Positions 43,523-52,439 of a stretch of 64,000 nucleotides of DNA are shown here, in pieces. The position numbers and the translations under genes are program-made. The stretch comes from Acidobacteriota bacterium (lineage in GTDB: Bacteria > Acidobacteriota > Terriglobia > Acidiferrales > UBA7541). The stretch lies in the NCBI GenBank assembly GCA_013287135.1, contig JABDEK010000001.1:1-64000 (forward strand), in the 5' to 3' direction. Numbering within the stretch: position 1 is the first letter of the stretch; each line of letters starts with the position of its first letter. The notes under the pieces were generated by a model. It saw only the letters and a program-made list of their open reading frames with translations, was not told the DNA's origin and ran no database searches.

Positions 43523-44731
43523 TTACGGAGCTGTTGCCGACGCCGCAGTCGTAAAAGTATTCGTGAACGAAAGGCTCCGAATGCTCACTTGGGTGCTCAA
43601 GTTGTTGCGCAGATATTGCGGATATCCCGATGCTCGGTAAGGAGCTTCCGAACGCCCAGCCAATGTCACATTCACCGCTCGAATCTGGCCGGGAGTATCG
43701 GGAAGTGTCGGCGTCGGTGCGTTACCGGGTCCAGCCGGATAAGTGCCGATTCCCGGGTAGGCGGAATTGGTGATCGCGTAGCTGAACGCGAGGTTCTCAA
43801 TATTATCCGCGATGGCTTGCGGGGGATTCACTGCCGCTGGGCCAGCGGGATAATTCGGATAGTTCACCTGCCGTATCAATTGAGGGTCGGCAGGGTTCGT
43901 CGTCGAATCAATGTAATAAGTGACCATCCAGACTCGTGTTATGGCTGTCGGCGGAAAACCACCACCACCGGCGTTCTGCAAATTGGCAACCGTTCCATTG
44001 GGCTTCCCTGTTGCGTTCAAACCTGCTGGATCTCCGGCTCCGAAATTTATCCTTTGGCCCGCCACACTCGTCACGTATTCCAAAGCGGTTCCGTTGGCAT
44101 TGTGAAACATGATCAAATTTCCGACTGTAATCGGCTTTGAAGACCCCGGCATCAGAAAGCAACCAGGGTCGAGGGTCACAAAAGCGCCCGCGGGGTCGAT
44201 GACCCCAGCTGGGCAGGTCGCGGCTTGATTTACCGGAAAGCCATAGAGATTGTTTTTAGCTGCGCTTGAATCCTGAAGACTATTATCCGCATACAGAATG
44301 TTGACGACGTCGGTCTTCCAGTTACCATCTAAAATCGCGCCGTTGGTCGGATTCACTGTTTTTGCATCTTGGCCAACGGTCCACCCCGGAGAAATCGCGG
44401 GCATCGCGATAAACCCGGTGGGACCTGCGGGATTTGGGAAAGTTGGCGGGTTCGGTGCGAACGCGCCGGGACGCGCAATGGCGGAAACTCCCGCGGCGTT
44501 ATACGGGACAGTAATCCCGCCCTGCGGAATTCCTTCGCCGGCTTGCATGAAATCTTCCAACATAAAATGCATTCCGGCGCGAAGATTTTCCTGTGTATTG
44601 GCCTCGTAGGCTACGCCCTGTGTGGCATGCTGCGCTTGCAAGAGCGCGCCGACCACAACCCCCACGGTGACCACTAGGATGACCATGGAGACCATCAGCT
44701 CGATTAGAGTGAATCCCTTTTGCCGCTTCAT
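43523..44731 (-). CDS. pilW: PilW-like minor pilin
   Basis: 402 residues. The type III leader is MKRQKG|FTLIELMVSMVILVVTVGVVVGALLQ, with the G/F cleavage site and Glu at position 5 of the mature protein. Processing by prepilin peptidase and N-methylation are expected. A large globular domain follows, rich in Gly, Pro and Asn. PilW-type minor pilins help prime type IV pilus assembly. Starts 19 bases after the pilV stop. Confidence 0.87.
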   Translation of the reverse strand: MKRQKGFTLIELMVSMVILVVTVGVVVGALLQAQHATQGVAYEANTQENLRAGMHFMLEDFMQAGEGIPQGGITVPYNAAGVSAIARPGAFAPNPPTFPNPAGPTGFIAMPAISPGWTVGQDAKTVNPTNGAILDGNWKTDVVNILYADNSLQDSSAAKNNLYGFPVNQAATCPAGVIDPAGAFVTLDPGCFLMPGSSKPITVGNLIMFHNANGTALEYVTSVAGQRINFGAGDPAGLNATGKPNGTVANLQNAGGGGFPPTAITRVWMVTYYIDSTTNPADPQLIRQVNYPNYPAGPAAVNPPQAIADNIENLAFSYAITNSAYPGIGTYPAGPGNAPTPTLPDTPGQIRAVNVTLAGRSEAPYRASGYPQYLRNNLSTQVSIRSLSFTNTFTTAASATAP

Positions 44732-44750
44732 CCTCTTGCTCCTCGCAAAA

Positions 44751-45305
44751 CTAGAATTGCGAAACGTAGGTCTCGAGCTGGTACTGCCGCGTAAATTTTC
44801 CAGTCGTGTAATTGATCGTTATGATCACGTCGCGAACGTCACCGGAAGGTTCGCTAGCAAGATTGGTAATCGCGATCGTGCGAGTGAAATTTGTAAGCGG
44901 GGCTATGATGTCGTCCGCCGTGCCAAGCTTTCCGTCAGGTCCGGGATAGACGATCGCAGCGGGTAGCGCGCCCCCGTCATTGATGGAGCCGACAAGTCCA
45001 TCCGGCCCAGCCTGTAGCAGGGGCTGGGGACCGGTAAGAAACAGACCGTTGGGATTTCCGCCGGAGTTGTTCGATATTTGTGCAAACGTCGCATTGTTGC
45101 TGTACTTCGCCGTGAAGATAGCTTCGGCGGCCTCTTCCGCTTTCTGCTGCGCGATGAAGTCGTCCTGCGAGCCTTGCATGTATGACAACGAATCGTAGAG
45201 CAGCGCCGCCAAACCTAGAATTCCCACGGCCAGAACGATCAGAGCGACCATCGTCTCAAGTAAGCTGAAGCCCGCTGCCATCCGCCGTCTTTTTGTTTGC
45301 CGCAT
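44751..45305 (-). CDS. pilV: PilV-like minor pilin
   Basis: About 184 residues. The leader MRQTKRRRMAAG|FSLLETMVALIVLAVGILGLAALL is a type IV prepilin signal; 'FSLLETMVALIVLAVG' is the PilV/GspI form. ATG 45305 has GGAG about 9 bases upstream; an upstream frame extension to 45356 lacks support. It lies 14 bases after the fimT stop. Confidence 0.87.
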   Translation of the reverse strand: MRQTKRRRMAAGFSLLETMVALIVLAVGILGLAALLYDSLSYMQGSQDDFIAQQKAEEAAEAIFTAKYSNNATFAQISNNSGGNPNGLFLTGPQPLLQAGPDGLVGSINDGGALPAAIVYPGPDGKLGTADDIIAPLTNFTRTIAITNLASEPSGDVRDVIITINYTTGKFTRQYQLETYVSQF

Positions 45306-45319
45306 TGTCCTGATCTCCT

Positions 45320-45973
45320 TCAGAATTGAAACCATGCTGCCCCCGTATATTTCCAACCGCGAACCCGGCCTGTGCCACCCAAAACTGTCACCGCTCTGGA
45401 AGCTGTGGCCTGGTTCGGAACGCCAATGAAGACGGTTCCGTTGATCGGCTGCAAGGTTCCGCCGTCAACCAACTCACCGTCGCTCTGGAACATCATCCCC
45501 AGGATCGGTCCGCCATTTAGCCCCTCGAACTCAATCGCGGCGGCGTTTCCGTAACCGTCCGGCGTATCCGGAGAGGCCGGATACAGAAAATATTGCGCCG
45601 GAACCTGTATGGGAACGGTGCTGAGCACGGCATCGGCTCCGGCGCCCGCCGGCCCGTATGGCGCAACGTTTTTCTGAGTAGTCACCACTTGATATTGAGT
45701 AGGTTGTCCGGCGATCACCACGATTGGAAATGAGACCTGGACGTAGCGGCGGTTCGCGATGGCGTACTCGCGCGCTTGCCGCAGTTGACTGATTACTTGG
45801 CGCATGGCGTTGTCGTACTTCGCGTCTTGCAAGCTCGGTTGCAGCTGGAAAACGGCCATCGCCAAAATGGTTATGATGATTACGATGACCACGCCAAGCT
45901 CGATCATGGTGAAGCCGCGCTCTCGATTCACAGAACGCCGAGTACTCTCAGAATTCGGTTGCGGAAGGTTCAC
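45320..45973 (-). CDS. fimT: FimT/GspH-like minor pilin
   Basis: 217 residues. The leader ends in NRERG|FTMIELGVVIVIIITILAMAVFQLQPSLQDAKYDNAMRQVISQLRQAREYAI, the GspH/FimT N-terminal pattern. The C-terminal part ends 'GRVRGWKYTGAAWFQF', with the 'TGRVRxW' strand of GspH. First gene of the fimT-pilV-pilW-pilX operon. FimT-like proteins in other bacteria bind DNA for uptake; that role is not shown here. Confidence 0.87.
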   Translation of the reverse strand: MNLPQPNSESTRRSVNRERGFTMIELGVVIVIIITILAMAVFQLQPSLQDAKYDNAMRQVISQLRQAREYAIANRRYVQVSFPIVVIAGQPTQYQVVTTQKNVAPYGPAGAGADAVLSTVPIQVPAQYFLYPASPDTPDGYGNAAAIEFEGLNGGPILGMMFQSDGELVDGGTLQPINGTVFIGVPNQATASRAVTVLGGTGRVRGWKYTGAAWFQF

Positions 45974-46034
45974 GTTTACGACCTCGAGTCGCCCGGTAAC
46001 GGCGCGGGCCGACCTTAAAATCTGCTATCGGAAG

Positions 46035-46050
46035 TGCATTTGGCAGGCCA
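46035..46050 (-). promoter_or_regulatory. Candidate sigma-54 promoter for minor pilins
   Basis: On the minus strand the site reads TGGCCTGCCAAATGCA. Against TGGCACG-N4-TTGCA it keeps GG and GC at the required 10-base spacing and matches 9 of 12 fixed positions. Start would be near 46024, about 50 bases before the fimT ATG. rpoN is in this window. Confidence 0.4.
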
Positions 46051-46229
46051 CCGCTAAATAACAGCAAGTCTAATGTTATCTGTTGATTGGAGAGAGCTCG
46101 GAAGGGCGGCGAGGCGAGCGTCAATTTTTTCGGGGTAGAAATGTTACCGTTGTGGAGGCCACCTGCCGGACGAATTTTGTCTCACAAGATCACTAAATCC
46201 CGAAAAATTTCCGATTCCCGCGGAGAAGT

Positions 46230-46982
46230 CTAGTTGCGGCTCCGCAATTTTGAGAGCAAGCGAAGGATTTCGAAGTAGAGCCAGATCAGCGTGACCATCA
46301 AACCAAACGCGGCGTACCACTCCATATATTTGGGCGCGCCCGCGCGAACAGCGTTCTCGATGAAATCGAAATCGAGCACAAGATTCAGCGACGCAATGAT
46401 CACCACAAAAATGCTGAAGCCAATTCCAATCGGTCCTGATCCATTAATCGTTGTGAAGTGTACGCCGAAAAATCCCAGAACAATTGTCGCAAGATAGAAG
46501 AGCGCAATGCCGCCCGTCGCAGCTACCACGCCCAACTTGAAGTTCTCGGTAACAGGAATCACGCCCGAGCGGTACACCAGCAGCAGCACAGCCAGCGTGC
46601 CAAACGTCAAACTCACCGCTTGAATCGCGATGCCCGGAAAGCGCAGCTCGAAAATCGCGGAAATTCCGCCGAGCGCCAACCCTTCGAGCAACGCATAGAT
46701 CGGAGCCGTCACCGGCGCCCAAGTCTTCTTGAAAATTGTGACCAGCGCAACAATAAATCCGCCAATGCCGCCGACCATCGCCAGACTCATCGCAGATTCC
46801 TGCGAATGAGAACGCATGAAAATATTCCAGGTCCATGCTGCGGTAGCAATCACGCAAAGCAGCAGTACGCCCGTCTTATTCACCGTGCCCTGCAGCGTCA
46901 TCGGTTCGCCGATGGCGACGCCCGCTCCTCGAAACGCCTGATCGTTCAGCGCCGGGTTTGAAGTCCTCATCAATTGCGGCAA
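46230..46982 (-). CDS. Bax inhibitor-1/YccA family membrane protein
   Basis: 250 residues with seven hydrophobic segments. Family features are 'FRGAGVAIGEPMTLQGTVNKTGVLL' at the start and 'LVLDFDFIENAVRAGAPKYMEWYAAFGLMVTLIWLYFEILRLL' at the end, with the conserved acidic residues of the BI-1 pore (DFDFIE; YFEILR). BI-1 proteins are pH-sensitive calcium leak channels; bacterial YccA interacts with FtsH. The start is TTG 46982, supported by AAAGGAG 7 bases upstream; ATG 46970 is too far from it. Confidence 0.9.
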   Translation of the reverse strand: MPQLMRTSNPALNDQAFRGAGVAIGEPMTLQGTVNKTGVLLLCVIATAAWTWNIFMRSHSQESAMSLAMVGGIGGFIVALVTIFKKTWAPVTAPIYALLEGLALGGISAIFELRFPGIAIQAVSLTFGTLAVLLLVYRSGVIPVTENFKLGVVAATGGIALFYLATIVLGFFGVHFTTINGSGPIGIGFSIFVVIIASLNLVLDFDFIENAVRAGAPKYMEWYAAFGLMVTLIWLYFEILRLLSKLRSRN

Positions 46983-47142
46983 TTCATTTCTCCTTTAATC
47001 GTTCGCAGTGCAAAGTCTCCTAGCACGATTCTCGCAGCACAAGAGAATGTCCGAGCTTTTCTGTTCATTACGCAGAATTAGGCTATCACGGTTGTCGCCG
47101 CTTTGGAATTCGCCGCGAGGCGAAGCGAGGCTTACGCGAAAG

Positions 47143-47355
47143 CTAAGAAGGATTGAACTTCGACTGAACTTCTTTCAAATTTTCTTTCGTCACATGACGC
47201 TGCGCGCGGGTTTCCGCGCGTCTTTCCGCAAGAGGAGTCCTGATCTTGCCAACCTTTTTCACTGCGCGAGAATCGTCGCGCATTTTACGAGCCTTGTCGC
47301 GTGACATTGAGGTTCTAGCTTGCGCCTGTTTGGACTTCTTGCCCGTGGATTTCAT
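47143..47355 (-). CDS. Small basic hypothetical protein, 70 residues
   Basis: Begins MKSTGKKSKQAQARTSMSRDKARKMRDDS and is dominated by Lys, Arg, Gln and Ala, so it is strongly basic, probably disordered or helical and able to bind nucleic acid (inference). ATG 47355 has AGAGG 5 bases upstream, which supports it as a gene. Not recognised. It could still be spurious given its biased composition. Confidence 0.5.
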   Translation of the reverse strand: MKSTGKKSKQAQARTSMSRDKARKMRDDSRAVKKVGKIRTPLAERRAETRAQRHVTKENLKEVQSKFNPS

Positions 47356-47543
47356 AGCTGCCTCTGGCGGAATCATAGCATAGGCAGTGCGAGCGGTTGC
47401 GGCAGCCACAAGAGGTTGAGCAAAAAATCTTGAATGACTCTGTGCAGGAGGCTACGTGCTGGCAATTTCGGAAACAGAGGCGATGATCGCTAGCCACTCG
47501 CCACTGGCCTAGACTCACGAGCCAGTTGTCGCTATCAAAATTC

Positions 47544-47561
47544 AAGTGGTCTAGACCACTT
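47544..47561. promoter_or_regulatory. Perfect GntR/HutC-type palindrome
   Basis: AAGTGGTCTAGACCACTT is fully self-complementary and contains TGGTCTAGACCA, the core recognised by DasR/NagR-type GntR regulators. It lies about 190 bases upstream of the small basic gene, on its promoter side. Confidence 0.55.
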
Positions 47562-47624
47562 CTAACCGGCACAACACCCAAAAACGAATTCCTCTCAACT
47601 TACTGAAAACAAAGAACGGAAAAA

Positions 47625-47645
47625 GTTCTGCCCCGGGGCCAGAAC
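47625..47645. repeat. Imperfect GC-rich inverted repeat
   Basis: GTTCTG and CAGAAC arms flank CCCCGGGGC, giving a near-palindromic 21-base element. It looks like a REP-like hairpin; no U-run follows. Confidence 0.4.
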
Positions 47646-47815
47646 ACAATTAGGATTTTCAAGATTTGCCAACTTAGAAAACAAAATCTTGCCCAGTTGA
47701 TACAGCGCCCCACTTCAGGAATAGGATGCGCGGTTCAAAGGCGACTGCAGGTGACAGTTTAGAGAATCCAACTGACAAACAGCGCCGCCTCCAGGCCGCC
47801 GCGACAACGGAGTGT

Positions 47816-48646
47816 CTAGTGGCAGGCGGAGTTATCGCTGAAGGTGCCGCTTACTATCATGGAATTCAGGAACTGGCTGCAGGAGCGGATTTTGGCCAGC
47901 ATGGGATCGTTCTTCAGCGCGTCGGGATCAATGGTGGATGCGCCGTTGAGATTCTGGCGCTGGCCGAGGACGGTGTTCCACCAACTCTCCAGATTGGACT
48001 CTTCGCTACGGAGGAGTTGAAGGGCGTTGCGGTCGTCCTCAGTGGTAGCGGCGATTTCGGCTTGGGCGAGATCAGATTGGGCTTGGTCGCGATATCCGGC
48101 GGCCCATGCGTCGCTGACAGCCAATCCATGACTGATCATGGCGGAGATGGCCCCGCGCCACTCCCTCATATCCGCTAACGTGGCGATGGCCACGCTGGCA
48201 AACTGACGCGAAATTCCTTTTGGAGGCGGAGGGGGCGCGGGTTCTTCGGAGGCAGCTTCGTTCGCTGCGGCGGCGCTGGAGGAAACAGGCGCCGCGCCGT
48301 TGGGAGCTGTGACTTCGGCGGTAGCTTTATCGGCGGCGGTTTTGGCTGCAGGCGTGGCGGTTGCTGGTATGGTGGCGGCGGCAGCGACGGCCGGCGCTGG
48401 AGCGTTCGCGACGGGAATGTTGAGCACGACGCGATGCGGATCGACGACGTAAGTGCCGTTGGTTAGTTGAGCGAGAGTTTCAACATCCACGTAGGCGTGT
48501 CCCCCGATCTGGATTACGCCTGAGTCAACGGTCTTGCCGTTGACCACGAGAACTTTATCGGAGGTGCTTTGCGCGAAGAGCGTCCCCGCTAGAGCGAGAA
48601 CAAATCCAAGCCAAATTAAGAATCGAAAATTGCGAACGTTTTTCAT
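47816..48646 (-). CDS. Secreted protein with copper-amine-oxidase-N-like domain
   Basis: 276 residues. A signal peptide spans about 1-26 (cleavage near LFAQ). Residues about 30-78 ('KVLVVNGKTVDSGVIQIGGHAYVDVETLAQLTNGTYVV') resemble the copper amine oxidase N-terminal (stalk) domain common in surface proteins. An Ala/Thr/Pro-rich linker follows (about 80-145, ending in a proline run). The helical C-terminal domain (150-276) holds two cysteines near the end. Function unknown; likely envelope-associated. Confidence 0.72.
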   Translation of the reverse strand: MKNVRNFRFLIWLGFVLALAGTLFAQSTSDKVLVVNGKTVDSGVIQIGGHAYVDVETLAQLTNGTYVVDPHRVVLNIPVANAPAPAVAAAATIPATATPAAKTAADKATAEVTAPNGAAPVSSSAAAANEAASEEPAPPPPPKGISRQFASVAIATLADMREWRGAISAMISHGLAVSDAWAAGYRDQAQSDLAQAEIAATTEDDRNALQLLRSEESNLESWWNTVLGQRQNLNGASTIDPDALKNDPMLAKIRSCSQFLNSMIVSGTFSDNSACH

Positions 48647-48852
48647 AATGATCCGCCTGGAGCTCCGACCTAAGTTTCCTGGCTTAAATCCGGAACCAAC
48701 TTGGATTGTACACCGCTGACGTTACGCGGTGACGACAGTATCTGCCTCTATCCTGAAAGATGGGCGAGCCAGGACAAAGGACGCATACATCGGTCGACAT
48801 CTGATGCGACGAAGTGATCGTTCCACTTGTCGCTGCGAATTATCGTGACGGC

Positions 48853-51516
48853 TTACTCATGGCGGAGGGCGACCATGGGATCGACTTGCATGGCGCGGCG
48901 TGCAGGGATGAATCCTGCGAGGGTGGTTACGGCGACGAGTGTGAATGCGACGGCGGCGAGGGTGATGGGGTCGTTCGCGGAGATGCCGAAAAGCATGTGT
49001 CCGATCAGGTGAGAGGCGATGAGTGCGCAGGGGATTCCGATGAGGAGACCTGCGGATGTGAGGAGCAAAGTTTCGCGCAAGATCATGCGAAGAATCGCGC
49101 TACGAGAAGCACCGAGAGCGACGCGGATGCCGATCTCGTTGGTGCGGCAGGTAACGGAATAGGAGATCACGCCGAAGATTCCGGTGGCGGCGAGGATCAG
49201 TGCCATGACGGCGAAAAGTCCGAGCAAAAAAGTACGAAAGCGCTGCTGCGAGACGGAAGCGTCGAGGAGGTCGGGCAACTTTCCGACATCGGTGACGGGC
49301 AAGTCTTTGTCAATTTTCTGTACTTCCTGGCGGATGGCGGCGGCTACCACGGATGTGCTCAAGGTGCTTTTCACCACTAAATTCGCGCCCCAAAAAGGCG
49401 CCTGGGCGAAAGGTACGTACATCATGGGGCCGGGAGCGTCACCGAGCGAAGTGTCGCGCACATCGCCAACGATGCCGATGATTTCGCGCGAGACGTCACC
49501 GTTGGGAGGAAAGCCAAAGTTTAGGTGCTTGCCGATGGGATCTTGATTTGGAAAATAACGCTGCGCCAGTGCTTTGCTGATCAGGGTGACGGCCGGCGCG
49601 GAGGTGATGTCTTGTTGGTCGAAGAGCCGCCCGGATAACAAGGGAATTTGCATTACACGAAAATATTCGGGACTGACGGAGACGTAGTTCGCGAGGCGCG
49701 AATCGGATTGGGACGCGGGAGGAACGCCGACGATCTCGAAGCCGAGGTTGATGTAGCCGTCGGTGATCGGAACGGGGATGGCGATGGCGGAGTCTTGCAA
49801 TCCGGGCTGTGTTTGGAGGTGGGCGAGCAATTGGTCAGAGAAAGCGGTCCACTGTTGCGGCTTGGAATATTGAAATTGAGGAAGCGAGATCTCGGCTTTC
49901 ACGATGTGCTGAGGCTCAAAACCGGGGCTGACAGACGTGAGCTTGGAAAAGCTGCGCAGGAGCAAACCGGCGGCCACGAGTAAAACCATCGCGAGCGCAA
50001 TTTCTGCGGCAGCGAGACAGCTTCGCGCACGGCGGCGATTGCCGCCCTCGCCGGAACGTCCGCTGCCTTCGCGAAGGCTTGATTGAATGTCGGACTTGGA
50101 TGCGAAAAGCGCGGGCACCAAACCAAAAGCTACGCTGGCGATGGCGGAAAGCACGAGCGCGAAAATTAGAACGAAATTGTCCACGCGGATCGCGTTCACT
50201 CGCGGCAGGTTGTCGGGCAGGAGCGAACTGAGAGCTCGAACACCCCAGTAGGCCAGAGCGATTCCAATTACTCCGCCAAGAAGACCGAGCACGACGGTTT
50301 CACTGAGCAATTGGCGGATGATTCGAATACGTCCGGCGCCAAGCGCGGTGCGGACGGCGATTTCTTTCGAGCGAGAAGTGGCGCGCGTAAGAAGCAGGTT
50401 GGCGATATTGGCGCAAGCGATTAGTAGCACTAGGCCGACCGCGCCTAGAAGAACCAGCAGCGCGGTTCTGACATCTCCCACAATCTCTTTCTGCATCGGC
50501 ACGAGACGGACGGTCCAACCTTTATTCTCCGCCGGAAATTCGCTCGCCAGCCTTTCGCTGATCGCGTCCATTTCGGCCTGAGCCTGCGCTATGGAAACAC
50601 CGGGCTTCAGCCTCCCAAAGACTGCTAGCCAATGCCCTCCACGTCGAGCCATCCAGCTTCCAAACAGGGGGTCTTGAACGAGCGGGATCCAGACCTCCGG
50701 CTTACTGTTGATAAAAGGAGAGCGAAAGCTCGCAGGCATGATTCCAATGACGGTGAACGGACGCTTGTCGAGGTTAATCGAGCTTCCAAGGATCTTTGGA
50801 TCCGCTCCCAAGGTCCCGCGCCACAGATTCTCGCTCACGATTACGACGGGAGGAGCGCCGCGCTTGCCGTCCTCAGGAAAAAAAACGCGTCCCTGGAGTG
50901 GCTTCACATCGAGAAGCGCAAAGTGCTCCGGCGTCACGACACAGGTGTCCACCTCGGAAGGCTCGCCACGTCCCGTGAGTGTGAGTTGGTGAAAATCAAT
51001 TGTCGCGAGCTCACTAAAAACATGATTCTGCGCTCGCCACTCTTCAAAATTCGGATACGAAGTGCCTGTTTCTGGAATTCCTTCCTGGGTGTTCGCCTGA
51101 AATGCCGAGACCAATTGATTGGGATTCGCGTAAGGCAGCGGCTTTAGGAGCACGGCGTAAACGACGCTGAAGATAGCAGTGTTGGCGCCGATGCCGAGAG
51201 CGAGAGTGAGCACGGCCACAGCGGTGAAGCCGGGACTCTTTTGCAGCATACGCAAGGCGTAGCGCGCGTCCTGAAGAAAAGTTTCGATAAGGGGCAGACC
51301 GCGGAGTTCGTGGTTGGTTTCTTTCAGTTGCGTGACGCCGCCGAGTTTGATGCGAGCAGCGCGTCTGGCTTGTTCCGGCGGCATGCCTCGGCGAATATTT
51401 TCGTCGGTGAGCATATCGAGATGCGCTTCAAGCTCGCTCGCGAATTCTCGATCCACATGGCCCGGCGAAAGCCATGCACACATTCGAGAGGCAAGCGTAG
51501 TTATCCAGGCAAACAT
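48853..51516 (-). CDS. ADOP family duplicated orphan ABC permease
   Basis: 887 residues. The N-terminal prefix (about 20-75, 'DREFASELEAHLDMLTDENIRRGMPPEQARRAARIKLGG') is the usual ADOP lead-in. Two MacB-PCD/FtsX repeats follow. The first helix is 'KSPGFTAVAVLTLALGIGANTAIFSVVYAVLLKPLPY', and coupling loops are 'SRSKEIAVRTALGAGRIRIIRQLLSE' and 'CRTNEIGIRVALGASRSAILRMILRE'. No ATPase is adjacent, hence 'orphan'. These paralogous permeases are heavily expanded in Acidobacteria. It begins in a TAATG overlap with the preceding membrane gene; padR leads the operon. Transported substrate is unknown. Confidence 0.94.
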   Translation of the reverse strand: MFAWITTLASRMCAWLSPGHVDREFASELEAHLDMLTDENIRRGMPPEQARRAARIKLGGVTQLKETNHELRGLPLIETFLQDARYALRMLQKSPGFTAVAVLTLALGIGANTAIFSVVYAVLLKPLPYANPNQLVSAFQANTQEGIPETGTSYPNFEEWRAQNHVFSELATIDFHQLTLTGRGEPSEVDTCVVTPEHFALLDVKPLQGRVFFPEDGKRGAPPVVIVSENLWRGTLGADPKILGSSINLDKRPFTVIGIMPASFRSPFINSKPEVWIPLVQDPLFGSWMARRGGHWLAVFGRLKPGVSIAQAQAEMDAISERLASEFPAENKGWTVRLVPMQKEIVGDVRTALLVLLGAVGLVLLIACANIANLLLTRATSRSKEIAVRTALGAGRIRIIRQLLSETVVLGLLGGVIGIALAYWGVRALSSLLPDNLPRVNAIRVDNFVLIFALVLSAIASVAFGLVPALFASKSDIQSSLREGSGRSGEGGNRRRARSCLAAAEIALAMVLLVAAGLLLRSFSKLTSVSPGFEPQHIVKAEISLPQFQYSKPQQWTAFSDQLLAHLQTQPGLQDSAIAIPVPITDGYINLGFEIVGVPPASQSDSRLANYVSVSPEYFRVMQIPLLSGRLFDQQDITSAPAVTLISKALAQRYFPNQDPIGKHLNFGFPPNGDVSREIIGIVGDVRDTSLGDAPGPMMYVPFAQAPFWGANLVVKSTLSTSVVAAAIRQEVQKIDKDLPVTDVGKLPDLLDASVSQQRFRTFLLGLFAVMALILAATGIFGVISYSVTCRTNEIGIRVALGASRSAILRMILRETLLLTSAGLLIGIPCALIASHLIGHMLFGISANDPITLAAVAFTLVAVTTLAGFIPARRAMQVDPMVALRHE

Positions 51517-52379
51517 TAGGATTGCTCCACTTGCGAGGTTACGGCGGCGGCGTTGAGTCCTTGCTGATTTTGTACCTGATCTTCGACCTGATTTCGGTGG
51601 CTTGCCATTGCGTCGGCGAATATCAGGCTGGCGCCCACAAAAGCTAGATTGATCGCGTTGCCGCCCCAGGCAGCATGGCCCTTGGGATCGGCAAAGATGA
51701 ACGGCGGCAAGGAGAACACATTAAAGGCCAAAAACATCAGCGCAAGCAGCCGCGCAGCCAGGACGTCCTGAATGCGCGACAGGATAGCGAGGCCGGCGAG
51801 GACAAAACAAATTCCGGTGAGGATAACCCAGAATTCTCGTCCTAAAGGCATCCACTTGGGGACATAACCAAGGTTATCCCCAGCGGCATCCAAATGGTTC
51901 ATACCAAAGTTGATTGAACAGAGTCCAAATATCCAGCGAGTGATAAGAATCGTTCGCGGCCATGAATAACTGCGCGTCGCCAGTGACGCGTAGATGAGCG
52001 CTCCACCGGCGCAGGCGATGAGTTCTATACCAAATCCAGCCGACACCCCGATAAAGACGGGAATTCTAAAACCAAGATAGTGAGGCGCCGTATAGAATCG
52101 AGGCAACCAGAAGATGGCAAATACGAAATAAATGATGGCCAGCGCGGCCCCGCCGGCGCGAGCGCTGTGACGCCACAGAATCGCCGCGCCCCCTGCAATC
52201 ATCCAGACGGCGGTGATATACGCCAGAATCTCACGGCCAGGAATGTGGTCCCCGAAAGCCTGGATCGGTTGATGGGCGGGGTCAAAGTCGCCCCAGATGA
52301 AGTCCAGGACGCCGACACTGGCTGACGACAGGCCATATACATAAATGCCGAACTTCGATAAGGCGCCGCGATTTAACAT
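51516..52379 (-). CDS. DoxX-like multi-pass membrane protein
   Basis: About 287 residues with eight or so hydrophobic segments ('FGIYVYGLSSASVGVLDFIWGDFDP', 'EFWVILTGICFVLAGLAILS'). Composition and the 'DFDPAHQPI' loop resemble DoxX-like/DUF6 membrane proteins, but the match is loose. ATG 52379 starts the plausible protein; 12 more upstream residues are possible. Placed between padR (60 bases) and the ADOP permease (1-base overlap), so it is probably expressed with them. Role unknown. Confidence 0.72.
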   Translation of the reverse strand: MLNRGALSKFGIYVYGLSSASVGVLDFIWGDFDPAHQPIQAFGDHIPGREILAYITAVWMIAGGAAILWRHSARAGGAALAIIYFVFAIFWLPRFYTAPHYLGFRIPVFIGVSAGFGIELIACAGGALIYASLATRSYSWPRTILITRWIFGLCSINFGMNHLDAAGDNLGYVPKWMPLGREFWVILTGICFVLAGLAILSRIQDVLAARLLALMFLAFNVFSLPPFIFADPKGHAAWGGNAINLAFVGASLIFADAMASHRNQVEDQVQNQQGLNAAAVTSQVEQS

Positions 52380-52439
52380 AGGCGAACGTTTTTCCCTAGC
52401 CGGGGCACGTAACAATAGTGAGGCGGCGCGTTCACAAAA

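Larger units (their letters stand above)
47356..47815. other. Gene-poor stretch
   Basis: No convincing gene in 460 bases. It contains a perfect 18-base palindrome (47544-47561) and an imperfect inverted repeat (47625-47645). The frame 47315-47581 minus has no ribosome site or family character. Confidence 0.6.

Noticed and set aside
47315-47581. 88-residue minus-strand frame in the gene-poor stretch
   Set aside because: Cys/Ser-rich, no ribosome site, overlaps the better supported small basic gene and the palindrome.
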